Shown here: piece by piece, positions 7,181 through 15,761 of the stretch
How the letters are laid out: the number at the start of each line of letters is the position of its first letter
Position numbering within the stretch: the stretch's first letter is position 1
Assembly (NCBI GenBank): GCA_958407555.1
Contig: CATYJC010000008.1
Location: 1-27,827 of the forward strand
Source of the DNA: an uncultured Collinsella sp.
GTDB lineage: Bacteria; Actinomycetota; Coriobacteriia; Coriobacteriales; Coriobacteriaceae
Direction of reading: 5' to 3'
Length of the DNA: 27,827 nt
Made by a program: the position numbers and the translations under genes
The notes under the pieces: generated by a model
Told to the model about the DNA's origin: nothing
The model's input: only the letters and a program-made list of their open reading frames with translations
Database searches by the model: none

Positions 7181-8823
7181 TGAAAGCGATCTGGCTTGCA
7201 TGCTGCGCGTGCGGTGATTACGGATTGCTGCAGCGGGAAGTCGAGGGCCGCGATGCGGGCGCGCAGGTGCTTCGCGTGGGCGACCTGGATGGGCTGGTGT
7301 CCATGGCGCGGGCGTTTCCGTCGCGTCGCGGGGCGGCGATTATCGCGGCGACCCTGTTCGATGCCGAAGACGTGCGAAAGACTGTTGCGCGCCTGACGGC
7401 CGAGGGCCGCGTGAGCCGCGTGGTCGTACTGATAGAGACGCTCGATCCTTCGGATATCGAGGGGCTGTTTCGCGCGGGGGCGACCGAGGTTATCGCTGCG
7501 CGTAGCATATGCGGCAACGGGCGCGCGGGCGAGGGAACGGTTGATTACGACCGGTGTATGACGATTGAGCCCGATGCTTTTGTTGATAGGGAACCCGGGG
7601 CGCCTCGCGCTACAAGAGGCCCGCGTGTTGATGATTATGGAAAAGCGGAAGCCGAGCATGGTCGGTGTCCCCGGGATCCCCTTGCATACGATGAAGTCGG
7701 AGAGCCGGTGCCGTATGGCGAGGATCTTTTGGATGCTGATATGGGATACGTGCATGGCGTGAGCCTGGTCGATGAGCTCGACGAGGTGGAGGGGCTTGCC
7801 GAGAGCGACAGCGTGCGTGTCGATGCGACCGTGAAGTCTCCAGACTCGGTCCCGCAGACCGAGCAACCTGCCATGCCGGCTTGGGCGCAGCATATGAGCG
7901 CTGCCGGGGAGACGGGGACGTTGCCGTCCGTGCCCGCGTCGCCTGCCCCCGCGCCGCCGGCGGATGCCGCCGCTCCGTCGCATCGAGCTCCGGTTGTCTG
8001 CGCCGTCTCGGGTTCGGGCGGTTGCGGCAAGTCGACGATCGTCGCCGCCATGTCGCACGCGGCGTCGCTGCTGGGCCTGCGTGCTGCCGTGCTCGACTTG
8101 GACCTGATGTTTGGAAACCTCTACGACCTGTTGGGCGCCGATGCCCCGCATGACATGGCGACGCTTATCGAGCCATCGGCTGCGGGCGCACTCGCCGAAT
8201 CGGACATCGTGGCCGCCTCGATGCGCGTGGCCCCGGGCGTCACGCTTTGGGGCCCGGTCGCCGCGCCCGAACAGGCCGAGCTCATGGCGCGTCCGGTGGA
8301 GCTGCTGCTTGACGTCTTGCGCCGCGAATCCGACGTGGTGCTTGTCGACACCTCGGTCTTTTGGGGTGACGCCGTGGCGGCCGCGGTGGCGGCAAGCGAC
8401 CGCTGCCTGGTCGTGGGCGATCAATCGGTGTCATCTGCGACGTCCGCGGCACGCGTTATCGAACTGGCGAGCCGTGTGGGCGTGCCGCGTACGCGCATGA
8501 GCGCCGTATTCAACCGGTTTGGCGCGCGCGGCGCCGACGAGGATGTCGCCATGCGCTTTGAGATTGCCTGCGCGTTGAGCTCCAAGATTCGCATTGCCGA
8601 CGGCGGGCAGGACTTGACGGCGCTCATGGCATTCGGCCGTGCTGACGAGGCGGTGGGCCAGACCAGCGCTTTTGCCACCAGCGTGCGCGAAGCCACGCGC
8701 GAGATGCTCGTGGAGCTGGGCTGCGCCGTCGGTCCCTGGAGTGACATGGTCACCGACCGCGCGACGCGCACCGAGCGCCCACGTATCCGTCTTCCCTGGT
8801 CGCGCGAGGGTGATTCGCGATGA
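7180..8823 (+). CDS. CpaE/TadZ-like MinD-family ATPase with atypical receiver-like N-terminus
   Basis: CpaE/TadZ proteins place the Tad machine in the cell. Residues 1 to about 115 look like a receiver-type or degenerate regulatory domain. Residues about 115-265 are a low-complexity Pro/Ala/Asp-rich linker. From about 270 onward there is a MinD/ParA-like ATPase with a Walker A of the form GSGGCGKST (278-286), then AAVLDLDLMFGNLYDLLG, and VVLVDTSVFW as the Walker B region. At 547 residues it is longer than typical CpaE because of the linker. GGAGG at 7166-7170 serves either GTG 7177 or ATG 7180; I chose the ATG. The start overlaps the cpaB stop and the stop overlaps cpaF as ATGA, so it is co-translated within the pilus operon. 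Confidence 0.82.
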   Translation: MKAIWLACCACGDYGLLQREVEGRDAGAQVLRVGDLDGLVSMARAFPSRRGAAIIAATLFDAEDVRKTVARLTAEGRVSRVVVLIETLDPSDIEGLFRAGATEVIAARSICGNGRAGEGTVDYDRCMTIEPDAFVDREPGAPRATRGPRVDDYGKAEAEHGRCPRDPLAYDEVGEPVPYGEDLLDADMGYVHGVSLVDELDEVEGLAESDSVRVDATVKSPDSVPQTEQPAMPAWAQHMSAAGETGTLPSVPASPAPAPPADAAAPSHRAPVVCAVSGSGGCGKSTIVAAMSHAASLLGLRAAVLDLDLMFGNLYDLLGADAPHDMATLIEPSAAGALAESDIVAASMRVAPGVTLWGPVAAPEQAELMARPVELLLDVLRRESDVVLVDTSVFWGDAVAAAVAASDRCLVVGDQSVSSATSAARVIELASRVGVPRTRMSAVFNRFGARGADEDVAMRFEIACALSSKIRIADGGQDLTALMAFGRADEAVGQTSAFATSVREATREMLVELGCAVGPWSDMVTDRATRTERPRIRLPWSREGDSR

Positions 8824-10145
8824 GCTTGCAAACAAGGATTAAGGAAGCCGGTGCGGCCGCGGCGGCGCCTGTTGATGCGGGGCGCCACCGTGCCGTCAAG
8901 CGCCGCACCAAGCGCGCCGTGATGGACCGCATGGGCTATGACGAGGTGGCGCGTATCAGCGCATACATCGATCCGGCGCGCGCCCGCTCGGAATTGCGTC
9001 CTGCGGTAGAGGCGGCGCTCAACGTGGAGGAGCCGGGCGACCTGGCGATGCCCGAGCGCGAGACCATCATCGACGAGATCTTGGACGACGTGGTGGGCCT
9101 GGGCCCGCTGCAGCCGCTCATCGAGGACGACACCGTCACCGAGATCATGGTTAACGGTTGTCGCTCGGCTTTCTTTGAGCGCGGCGGCGTCTTATATCCC
9201 ATCGAGCATGCGTTTGAGGACGACGAGCAGATCCGCGTGCTCATCGACCGCATCATCTCGCCGCTAGGCAGGCGCATCGACGAGCGCAGCCCCATCGTCA
9301 ACGCACGCCTCAAGACGGGTTATCGCGTCAACGCGGTGATCCCGCCCGTGGCGATTGATGGGCCGATCCTCACCATCCGCAAGTTCTCGGACCGCATCTG
9401 TTCGCTGAACGAGCTTGTGAGCCTGGGGTCGCTACCGCTTTGGTATGCACAGCTGCTTTCGTGCGCGGTATCGCTGCGCCAGGATTTGGCGGTTGCAGGT
9501 GGCACGGGGTCGGGCAAGACCACGCTGCTCAATGCGCTATCGTGCGAGATATCCACCGGCGAGCGCATCGTGACGATCGAGGACTCCGCCGAGCTCAAGT
9601 TTGCGCATCACCCGCATGTGGTTCGCCTGGAGGCGCGCGAGGCTTCAATTGAGGGCGAGGGCGCGGTGACAATCCGCGACCTGGTGACCAACGCTCTGCG
9701 TATGCGTCCCGACCGTATTGTGGTGGGCGAGGTGCGCGGTGCGGAATGTTGCGACATGCTACAGGCCATGAACACCGGGCACGATGGGTCGCTCACCACG
9801 CTTCATGCGGGTACCGAGCAGGAGACCGTGGTGCGTTTGACGCTGCTTGCGCGCTATGGCATCGACCTGCCGAGCGAGCTTATCGAGGAGCAGATTGCCA
9901 TGGCGCTCGACGGCATCGTGATGTCCGAGCGCCATGCGGACGGCAGACGTTTCGTGTCCTCCTATTCGGGGGTGCGACGCGGCACGTCAGGCGGCGTGGA
10001 GCTTGAGCGCTACGTGACGTTCGATGCCGCCACGCGCACCTGGACGCTCGATCGCGAGCCTCCGTTTATCGCGGAGGGCCTGCGCTCGGGAACGCTCACA
10101 CAAGAGGAGGTGGACGAATGGAGATCGTTGTGCCCCTCGTCGTAG
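8820..10145 (+). CDS. cpaF: Tad secretion ATPase CpaF/TadA
   Basis: A hexameric type II/IV secretion ATPase (PulE/VirB11 superfamily) that drives Flp pilus assembly from the cytoplasmic face. The 441 residues contain the N-terminal domain (EIMVNGCRSAFFERGG, LIDRIISPLGRRIDERSP, RVNAVIPP), Walker A GGTGSGKTT (227-235), the Asp-box region IVTIEDSAELKF, Walker B within MRPDRIVVGEVRG, and the His-box MNTGHDGSLTTLHA. All catalytic elements look intact. ATGA overlap with the preceding gene; the end overlaps tadB by 28 nt. Together with TadB and TadC it forms the motor. Confidence 0.96.
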   Translation: MSLQTRIKEAGAAAAAPVDAGRHRAVKRRTKRAVMDRMGYDEVARISAYIDPARARSELRPAVEAALNVEEPGDLAMPERETIIDEILDDVVGLGPLQPLIEDDTVTEIMVNGCRSAFFERGGVLYPIEHAFEDDEQIRVLIDRIISPLGRRIDERSPIVNARLKTGYRVNAVIPPVAIDGPILTIRKFSDRICSLNELVSLGSLPLWYAQLLSCAVSLRQDLAVAGGTGSGKTTLLNALSCEISTGERIVTIEDSAELKFAHHPHVVRLEAREASIEGEGAVTIRDLVTNALRMRPDRIVVGEVRGAECCDMLQAMNTGHDGSLTTLHAGTEQETVVRLTLLARYGIDLPSELIEEQIAMALDGIVMSERHADGRRFVSSYSGVRRGTSGGVELERYVTFDAATRTWTLDREPPFIAEGLRSGTLTQEEVDEWRSLCPSS

Positions 10146-11044
10146 GGGGCTTGACAGGGCTTTCTGCCGCGGTGGCGTGCGGGGCGGAGCCTCGTGTGTC
10201 GCGCGTGCCGCCGGCGGAACTGGTCAGCCATGCGCTTGAGTCGGTTGCCGAGAGGCTGCCGCGCGAGTTGGTAGAAAACGACCTGCTAAAAAAGATTGCC
10301 CGCTCCTGGGCGGCGCTGGTTCCAGCACATCGCCTTGGCCTTGTTATCGAGGATGACGAGGCGCGCCTGGCATGCTTGCTGCTATCGAGTGGTGTCTGCG
10401 GCATTGCCCTGACTGTCGTATCGCTGTCGCCCATCGGCTTTGTCCTGGGGCTGCTCGCACCGTTTGGCGTAGGCGCCGCTCGCGACACCTTCGACCGTCG
10501 CCGCGAGCAACACGATGTGGAAGAAGCCATGCCCGAGGCCTTTACGGCGCTCTCTATGTCGCTCGCCTCGGGTCATTCGCTGGCCCAGGGCATGAGGTTT
10601 GTGGGAACTCACGCGCAAGAGCCGGTGCATACCGAGTTTTTGCGCGTGGCGACGGCGATCGACTGCGGCGTCTCGGCGACTGATGCGTTGGATGACCTAC
10701 TCGACCGTATCGATGCCCCCGGCCTTTCGCTTGTCACCTTGGCGCTCAAGGTGTCGCAGCGAACCGGTGCCCCGCTTGCCGACCTGTTGTCCGAGGCGTC
10801 GAGCATGGTGGGGGAGCGCATTGAGCTCAAGCGCCGCTTGGACGTCAAGACATCGCAGGCTCGTATGTCGGCACACATGGTCTCGGCGATGCCGGCGGGT
10901 ATGTGCGCGGTGCTGGCGCTGCTTTCGGCCGACTTTCGCCGCGGCCTTGCAACGCCGGCGGGTGCCGGTGCCGTGGTACTGGGACTTGCCCTCAACGCCG
11001 TCGCCCTGGTGGTCATCCGACGCATTATGCGGGTGGAGCTATGA
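10118..11044 (+). CDS. tadB: Flp pilus inner-membrane platform protein TadB
   Basis: A type II secretion F-domain (GspF-like) membrane protein that pairs with TadC as the platform turned by CpaF. In 308 residues I see an N-terminal membrane segment, a second hydrophobic block around residues 85-125, the conserved cytoplasmic EEAMPEAFTALSMSLASGHS segment with a GxxxxxA-rich helix after it, and two C-terminal membrane segments (MVSAMPAGMCAVLALLSADF and GAGAVVLGLALNAVALVVI). ATG at 10118 with GAGGAGG at 10104-10110. It overlaps cpaF by 28 nt and tadC by the ATGA motif. Confidence 0.9.
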   Translation: MEIVVPLVVGGLTGLSAAVACGAEPRVSRVPPAELVSHALESVAERLPRELVENDLLKKIARSWAALVPAHRLGLVIEDDEARLACLLLSSGVCGIALTVVSLSPIGFVLGLLAPFGVGAARDTFDRRREQHDVEEAMPEAFTALSMSLASGHSLAQGMRFVGTHAQEPVHTEFLRVATAIDCGVSATDALDDLLDRIDAPGLSLVTLALKVSQRTGAPLADLLSEASSMVGERIELKRRLDVKTSQARMSAHMVSAMPAGMCAVLALLSADFRRGLATPAGAGAVVLGLALNAVALVVIRRIMRVEL

Positions 11045-11682
11045 GCGCCCTGGTCGGGGTCGCGGCATGCCTGTGCGCGCTCAGCGTGTTTATCGTGACA
11101 GGGCTCAATCGTGCGGACGCATGCAAGATCGCCCAGGTCTGCAAACGCGAGGCGCTGCTGGTTGTTGCGGCTGCCCGATCGGTGACCGATGTCCTGGTAG
11201 CACGGTTGAGGGGCATGCTCGGCACGGGTGGTACGGTGCAGGTGTCGCTCGGCGAGGTGTCCGAGATGATCGACGTGGTGCGTCTGGGGCTTTCGGCCGG
11301 CCTTTCGTTCGATGCGGCGCTTGAGGTTTTTTGCGCCAATCGCCGATCGACGTTGGCGCTCCGCCTTGAGCGAGCCTGCATGGCATGGCGGGTGGGCGTA
11401 GGGACGCGAGAGGATGAGCTTCTGGCGGCCGCGCGCGACCTGGATGTGCGGGCGCTCGAGACCTTTGCCATCACAGCGGGGCAGGCGCTTGCTCTCGGTG
11501 CCCCGCTTGCCGAGACGCTGGCGGCCCAAAGTCGCGAGATTCGCGCGGCCCATCGCGCCGCGGTCGAGCGCGAGATTGAGCGTGCGCCGGTCAAGCTGCT
11601 GATTCCCACCGGCACGCTCATCTTGCCGGCGTTGCTTCTGTCCATATTGGGCCCGCTGCTGGGAGCAGGCGGGATGATGTAG
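11041..11682 (+). CDS. tadC: Flp pilus inner-membrane platform protein TadC
   Basis: Second platform protein (type II secretion F-domain). The 213-residue chain has an N-terminal membrane helix (LVGVAACLCALSVFIVTGL), the F-domain signature around MIDVVRLGLSAGLSFDAALE, a second motif ITAGQALALGAPLAETLAAQ, and a C-terminal membrane helix (LLIPTGTLILPALLLSILGPLL). It is short compared with the 280-330 residues usual for TadC because the N-terminal region is reduced, as is common in actinobacteria. The start is the ATG in the ATGA overlap with tadB; the frame is open further upstream but only inside tadB. Confidence 0.88.
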   Translation: MSALVGVAACLCALSVFIVTGLNRADACKIAQVCKREALLVVAAARSVTDVLVARLRGMLGTGGTVQVSLGEVSEMIDVVRLGLSAGLSFDAALEVFCANRRSTLALRLERACMAWRVGVGTREDELLAAARDLDVRALETFAITAGQALALGAPLAETLAAQSREIRAAHRAAVEREIERAPVKLLIPTGTLILPALLLSILGPLLGAGGMM

Positions 11683-11692
11683 GGAGGAATAC

Positions 11693-11926
11693 ATGAATAC
11701 GATGACTGACGTTGTTGACAAGGTCTGGAGCTTGGCGTTTTGCCAGTCAATTCACGCTCGCCAGCGTGCCGAAGAACTGCTGCGGGAAGAGAGCGCGCAG
11801 GGCACCACCGAGTACGCCATCCTAGTCGGTGTGCTCGTGGTGATTGCCATCATTGCCATCGTCGCATTTAAGGGCAAGGTCCAAGATTTATGGAGCGCTA
11901 TCAGCGAGGGCATCAACAGCCTGTAG
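11693..11926 (+). CDS. flp: Flp-type major pilin
   Basis: The structural pilin subunit. At 77 residues it has a long hydrophilic leader (about 35 residues), then the class III prepilin signature AQGTTEYAILVG followed by an almost uninterrupted hydrophobic helix and a short tail. The usual rule places the cleavage five residues before the Glu-Tyr pair. Here that would be after Ala35 (mature Gln36...Glu40, Tyr41); alternatively Gly37 could be the -1 residue with Glu at +3. AGGGAGGA lies 4 nt upstream of the ATG, the strongest ribosome binding site in this part of the operon, consistent with high expression. The tail overlaps the next open frame by 37 nt. Confidence 0.9.
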   Translation: MNTMTDVVDKVWSLAFCQSIHARQRAEELLREESAQGTTEYAILVGVLVVIAIIAIVAFKGKVQDLWSAISEGINSL

Positions 11927-12453
11927 AGGGCGCCCGTCCCGTCGGCGCGTTGCTGGTGCTCGCCTGTGCGGTCGTGGCGGTGGCAGTGGCGGTTTGGGGG
12001 CTTAACACAGCACGGCAACAACGTTTAGGGGCTGCCGCGGATGTGGGATCGGGTTCGGCTGCGGCGTCTCAAATAGACGATGCGCGAGACGCGGCCGATG
12101 CGAATGCCGCCGTTACGGCGCAAACGTTCTTGCAAGCACTCGACGAGCGAGCGGACGCTGCAACGGGTTCATCTGCAAACAATGCCGTCGCTGTTCGTCT
12201 CGCATGGTCCGAGTGCCGACCGATGACCGAGGCGGCGGCGGATATGCTGCGTGCCTATCGCGAGGTGCCCACGGCGCAACTTGCTCTGAGCGGCTATCTC
12301 GACATCAAGGGCAACGTGTGGGGCGCCATCGTGCGTGACGGACGCGGCTGGGTCGATATGGTGACGGTTGCCGCGGATGCTGGTGATACTTCGTGTTGCC
12401 TGCGCGTGGTCCGCCTGACCCCGCAGACAACGAACTCAAAGGAGGGGTCGTGA
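11890..12453 (+). CDS. Unrecognised single-pass membrane protein in the Tad operon
   Basis: I do not recognise this 187-residue protein. It has a short basic N-terminus, one hydrophobic segment (about residues 18-37, ALLVLACAVVAVAVAVWGL), an Ala/Asp-rich stretch that may be a stalk, and a compact C-terminal domain of about 90 residues ending with a Cys-Cys pair (SCCLRVV). The only plausible start is the ATG at 11890 inside flp. It lacks a good ribosome binding site, so translation probably depends on coupling to flp. Topology suggests an extracellular C-terminal domain. Its place between pilin genes suggests a minor pilus or assembly component; function is inferred only from neighbours. Confidence 0.7.
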   Translation: MERYQRGHQQPVEGARPVGALLVLACAVVAVAVAVWGLNTARQQRLGAAADVGSGSAAASQIDDARDAADANAAVTAQTFLQALDERADAATGSSANNAVAVRLAWSECRPMTEAAADMLRAYREVPTAQLALSGYLDIKGNVWGAIVRDGRGWVDMVTVAADAGDTSCCLRVVRLTPQTTNSKEGS

Positions 12454-12454
12454 A

Positions 12455-12673
12455 ATGCATGATGTCCTGCGCGAGGAATCTGCCCAGGCAACGGTCGAAT
12501 ACGCCATCGTCACGGTGGCACTGCTTTCCATCGCGCTGGCGATCGCAGGGCTTTGGCGTGCCGGTGCCGATGGACGCTTGGCGGCGCTGGTCGAGCGGAC
12601 GGCATCTCACGGCGTCACCTCGACATCGGTTGTCGACGCTGCTGCGGGTGCTAAGGACATCGTGCTGTATTGA
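12455..12673 (+). CDS. Second Flp/TadE-type pilin-like protein
   Basis: A 72-residue pilin-like protein: a 10-residue leader (MHDVLREESA), then QATVEYAIVTVALLSIALAIAGLW, a class III prepilin helix with Glu at +5 if cut after Ala10. The rest is a short hydrophilic tail. It is smaller than Flp and has a much shorter leader, so it is probably a minor pilin. AAGGAGGGG lies 7 nt before the ATG. Its 3' end overlaps the next TadE-like frame. Confidence 0.85.
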   Translation: MHDVLREESAQATVEYAIVTVALLSIALAIAGLWRAGADGRLAALVERTASHGVTSTSVVDAAAGAKDIVLY

Positions 12674-13148
12674 TGTTGCGCGCGAGGACCGGGCTCAGTC
12701 TACGGTCGAGGCGGCATTCCTACTGCCGACGTTTCTGACGCTCGTCCTGTTGGCGCTGCAGCCGGTGTGCCTGCTCTATACACGCGCGGTCATGGAGTCT
12801 GCCGCCGCCGAGACCGCGCGGCTCATGACCACGACGACGGTGGGGGATGACGAGGATATTAAGGAGTTTGCCCGCCGCTGTCTTGCCGCGGTTCCCGACG
12901 TTTCGATTTTCCATGCCGGCGGGCCCCTGTCGTGGGATATCGAGCTTGGTCGGGCCGATGCGGGCGGCGTCTCGTCCGTTTCCGTTACCGGCGAGGTTAA
13001 ACCGCTGCCCGTGATCGGTGCGTTTGCGCAGGCTATGGGTAGCGCAGGCAAAAACGGCTATGTCGAGCTTAAGGTCGACGTCTCGTACCAATCGCGTCCC
13101 GAGTGGCTGGAGGGAGATTATGATTCATGGATTGCTGCATGGGATTAA
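12648..13148 (+). CDS. TadE-like minor pilin, start uncertain
   Basis: A TadE-family pseudopilin: EDRAQSTVEAAFLLPTFLTLVLLALQPV is the leader-helix junction, followed by an extracellular domain of about 110 residues rich in beta-type sequence (VSSVSVTGEVKPLPV, GYVELKVDVSYQSRP). The start is a problem. In frame there is no ATG near the expected leader. GTG 12648, used here (166 residues), has no ribosome binding site. ATT at 12669 is preceded by TAAGGA (12652-12657) and overlaps the stop of the preceding gene by one base, giving a leader MDVAREDRAQ that resembles its paralogues. The 3' end overlaps the TadG-like gene by 29 nt. Confidence 0.78.
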   Translation: MLRTSCCIDVAREDRAQSTVEAAFLLPTFLTLVLLALQPVCLLYTRAVMESAAAETARLMTTTTVGDDEDIKEFARRCLAAVPDVSIFHAGGPLSWDIELGRADAGGVSSVSVTGEVKPLPVIGAFAQAMGSAGKNGYVELKVDVSYQSRPEWLEGDYDSWIAAWD

Positions 13149-15285
13149 GCGCTGCCTGTTGAAGGTGACGAGGGGGCTTGCGGGCCGTTGCCGACCGCGT
13201 GCTCGCTGCAAGCGAGGCGGCTTTATGGGTCGAGCCGGGATCGACCTGTTTATCGAAGACGGTGCCTATACCACGCTCTCCTCTGCGGTGGTCATCTTGG
13301 TGGTGCTCACGCTGCTGTTTTCGTCAACGGCGGCGATATGGAGCATGTCGCGCGCGGGGGACACCCAGGTGGCTGCCGATAGCGGCGCGCTGGCAGGCGC
13401 CAATGTGGTGTCGTCCTACCACACGGCTGCGACGGTGGTGGATGCGAGCATTTTGAGTTTGGGCCTGGCGGGGTTTGCCACGATCGGCACCGGCTTGGTC
13501 GCCATCCTTATTCCGGGTGCCGAGCTTGCCGCGGGCGATATGGTCGACACGGGAATTGAGATCATTAAAACGCGCAACAAGTTTGCCAAAAGCGCCTCCA
13601 AGGGCCTGCAGAAAATCGAGACGGCTCTACCGTATCTGGTCGCTGCGCGAGCTACGCAGGCCGTGTCGGCGCAGGAAACCGAGGGCGCGACCTATACCGG
13701 TACGGCGCTTGCTGTGCCCAGGACGTCCGAGTCGGATTTCGTTGCGCTCGAGGGTTCCGAGATCTCGACCGATGTCATTAAAGACACATCGAAAGATCTG
13801 GAACGCGCAGCAGATGAGCTGCAGAAGGCCTCGGAGGAGACGGCGAAAGCAAAAGAGCGCGCCTGGCTTGCGGATTGCGGCGGGTCGGATCCGGCTTCGG
13901 TCGGCAGTTGCTCATGCATGTGGGAACGCGCGAGGAGTTTGGCGAAGCTTTCGGATATTGAGAATCCGCACTATTCCTCGAGCGTCACATGGGAGCCGCA
14001 AGTGGCGCTCGATCGCGCGAAGGCCTATTACCGCTTGCGCCTTGCAAACGAGGCGCCTCAAGGCTCAAGCGTCGAGACGAAGGCGGAGTCGGCGGCGCGC
14101 AAGGCGTTCTATACCTATGCGAGCGCAGAGGTCAATCGCGCATATATAACCGAAGACGGAGACCGGGCCACTTCCTATATTCCGTTGTTGCCGCGCAACA
14201 CTGACGAGGTGCGAGCGACGGAACTCTATACCGATGCGGCGTGGCCAACTAGTACCAACGATGGCAAAACGTATCTGCATTATGGAACGAGTTGCCCCAA
14301 CTATAAGAAAGGGACGCCAGGCGGGCTAGCCTCGGTCGCTGCTTATGACGGGCAGGACAAATGCAACAGATGCCATTTTGGTGTTTCGTCGCTCGGCGCC
14401 GTTGCGGCTCCTTCGACTTCAATCGAAAACGGCTTCGAGTACCACTTTGATCGATTCAAAGACGCTCTGGAAGACTACGTCGAATGCCGCAACAAAGAGC
14501 TTGAGCTCATGCGCCAGACCGAGGACGAGGCTGACCGTGCGGGCAATGCGTTTGACGAGGCTATTAAAGCGCTTTCGGGCGAGCGTCCGCGTATCGCCCC
14601 GCCCGGTCGCAACGGCGTGGTCGCCTTTGCGGTTTCGGGTGCCATCTCGAGCCCCGATGAGCTCAACTCTTCGTTTAACACGACAGTCAGACTTGGTGAG
14701 CGCGGTGCGATCTCTGCTGCGGTGCTGGCACCCGATGACGCGACGGCGCAGAACAACGTTCTCTCGCGGTTTTTCTCGACGTTGGAGGAACGTTCGGGTG
14801 GCGTTGCCGGCGTACTCGATGGCGTCATGGATGTTTGGGGACGGCTACTTGTGGGATACGGAGACATCCAGGGCTCGGCCGACGAGCTTATGGATGAGAT
14901 GATCGATGGCCTGGGAGGGAGCAGTGGCGCGCTGGGCTCCATTGCATCGTGGCTCGGCGATACCGTTTCGGCGTCCGTGGCGGCGCTGGGCTTGGAGCCG
15001 TGCGACTTGCGCCTACGAAAGCCGGTGCTGACCGACACCGCCAACGTCATCAAGAGCCCGGGGTCTGACATCACAGGTCTTTCTAAAGTGCAGGACAAGC
15101 TACGAAGTATTCCGCTGGGCGTGAGCGACCCCAAGGCGCTTTGCGAGGCGCTGGAATATCAAGTCGAGCGCACCATCAGCGGCACGGTGTTCACGCTTGC
15201 GGAGATTCCGCTGCCCGGCGGCGGTTCCATTCCACTCACCGTCGATGTCGCCACGCTGGCGGGTGCCCTGGGCGGTGGGTCGTAA
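13120..15285 (+). CDS. Large TadG-like pilus-associated protein
   Basis: A 721-residue surface protein of the Tad system. Near the N-terminus it has the Tad/TadG-like signature: EDGAYTTLSSAVVILVVL as the membrane helix (about 46-68) and AADSGALAGANVV just after. A second hydrophobic stretch (about 108-130) follows. Residues about 215-250 are charged and probably coiled coil. The remaining 450 residues are likely extracytoplasmic and contain scattered cysteines, including CSC and a CNRCH (415-419). I see no von Willebrand A motif, which many TadG proteins have. ATG 13120 has GGAGG at 13109-13113; the open frame extends upstream only into the TadE-like gene. The stop is shared with the next start as TAATG. 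Confidence 0.8.
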   Translation: MIHGLLHGIKRCLLKVTRGLAGRCRPRARCKRGGFMGRAGIDLFIEDGAYTTLSSAVVILVVLTLLFSSTAAIWSMSRAGDTQVAADSGALAGANVVSSYHTAATVVDASILSLGLAGFATIGTGLVAILIPGAELAAGDMVDTGIEIIKTRNKFAKSASKGLQKIETALPYLVAARATQAVSAQETEGATYTGTALAVPRTSESDFVALEGSEISTDVIKDTSKDLERAADELQKASEETAKAKERAWLADCGGSDPASVGSCSCMWERARSLAKLSDIENPHYSSSVTWEPQVALDRAKAYYRLRLANEAPQGSSVETKAESAARKAFYTYASAEVNRAYITEDGDRATSYIPLLPRNTDEVRATELYTDAAWPTSTNDGKTYLHYGTSCPNYKKGTPGGLASVAAYDGQDKCNRCHFGVSSLGAVAAPSTSIENGFEYHFDRFKDALEDYVECRNKELELMRQTEDEADRAGNAFDEAIKALSGERPRIAPPGRNGVVAFAVSGAISSPDELNSSFNTTVRLGERGAISAAVLAPDDATAQNNVLSRFFSTLEERSGGVAGVLDGVMDVWGRLLVGYGDIQGSADELMDEMIDGLGGSSGALGSIASWLGDTVSASVAALGLEPCDLRLRKPVLTDTANVIKSPGSDITGLSKVQDKLRSIPLGVSDPKALCEALEYQVERTISGTVFTLAEIPLPGGGSIPLTVDVATLAGALGGGS

Positions 15286-15761
15286 TGAGCATCCGCAAGC
15301 GCCTGCGCGAGGAGCGCGCCCAGGCGACGGTCGAGATGGCCGTGGTCACGCCCGTCCTGCTGGTTCTGGCGCTCATCGTGTACAACGTCATGGTCTTTGC
15401 CGGCGCGGTCGCGCGCTTCGATCGCGTGGTGCCCGATATCGTGCTAGCGCATGCCGTGGCGCCGAGCGGGGAGGGCGATGACAGCTCCATCGATGCCTCC
15501 GCGACCGTTCAGGCTCAGATCCAACATGCCATGGAAGGCTATGACTTGCAGATTGAGGTCTCGAGCGAGCAGGGTGCGACGACATCGGATGGCGGTCTGC
15601 TTTCGCTCTCCGGCACGTTTAGGACCTATACCTGTACCATGCGCTACGAGCCGTGGCCGAGCTCGCTCAGCATCGCCGGCGTTTCGCTGGGGGCACCGGC
15701 AAAGTTGTCGCACGAGCGCGCAGTGACGGTCGATCCGTGGCGTCCGGGGGTGGTTATGTGA
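15285..15761 (+). CDS. TadE-like minor pilin
   Basis: A 158-residue TadE-family pseudopilin. Leader MSIRKRLREERA, then QATVEMAVVTPVLLVLALIVYNVMVF, with Glu at +5 if cut after Ala12. The C-terminal part is an extracellular domain containing LSLSGTFRTYTCTMRYEPWP. The start overlaps the TadG-like stop by one nucleotide (TAATG), and the stop overlaps the DUF192 gene start as GTGA. It is probably a minor pilin that initiates or caps the Flp fibre. Confidence 0.83.
   Translation: MSIRKRLREERAQATVEMAVVTPVLLVLALIVYNVMVFAGAVARFDRVVPDIVLAHAVAPSGEGDDSSIDASATVQAQIQHAMEGYDLQIEVSSEQGATTSDGGLLSLSGTFRTYTCTMRYEPWPSSLSIAGVSLGAPAKLSHERAVTVDPWRPGVVM

Noticed and set aside
14362..14376. CxxCH (CNRCH) heme c-type motif in the TadG-like protein
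   Set aside because: A single short motif in a cysteine-containing extracellular region with no cytochrome features; disulfides are more likely.
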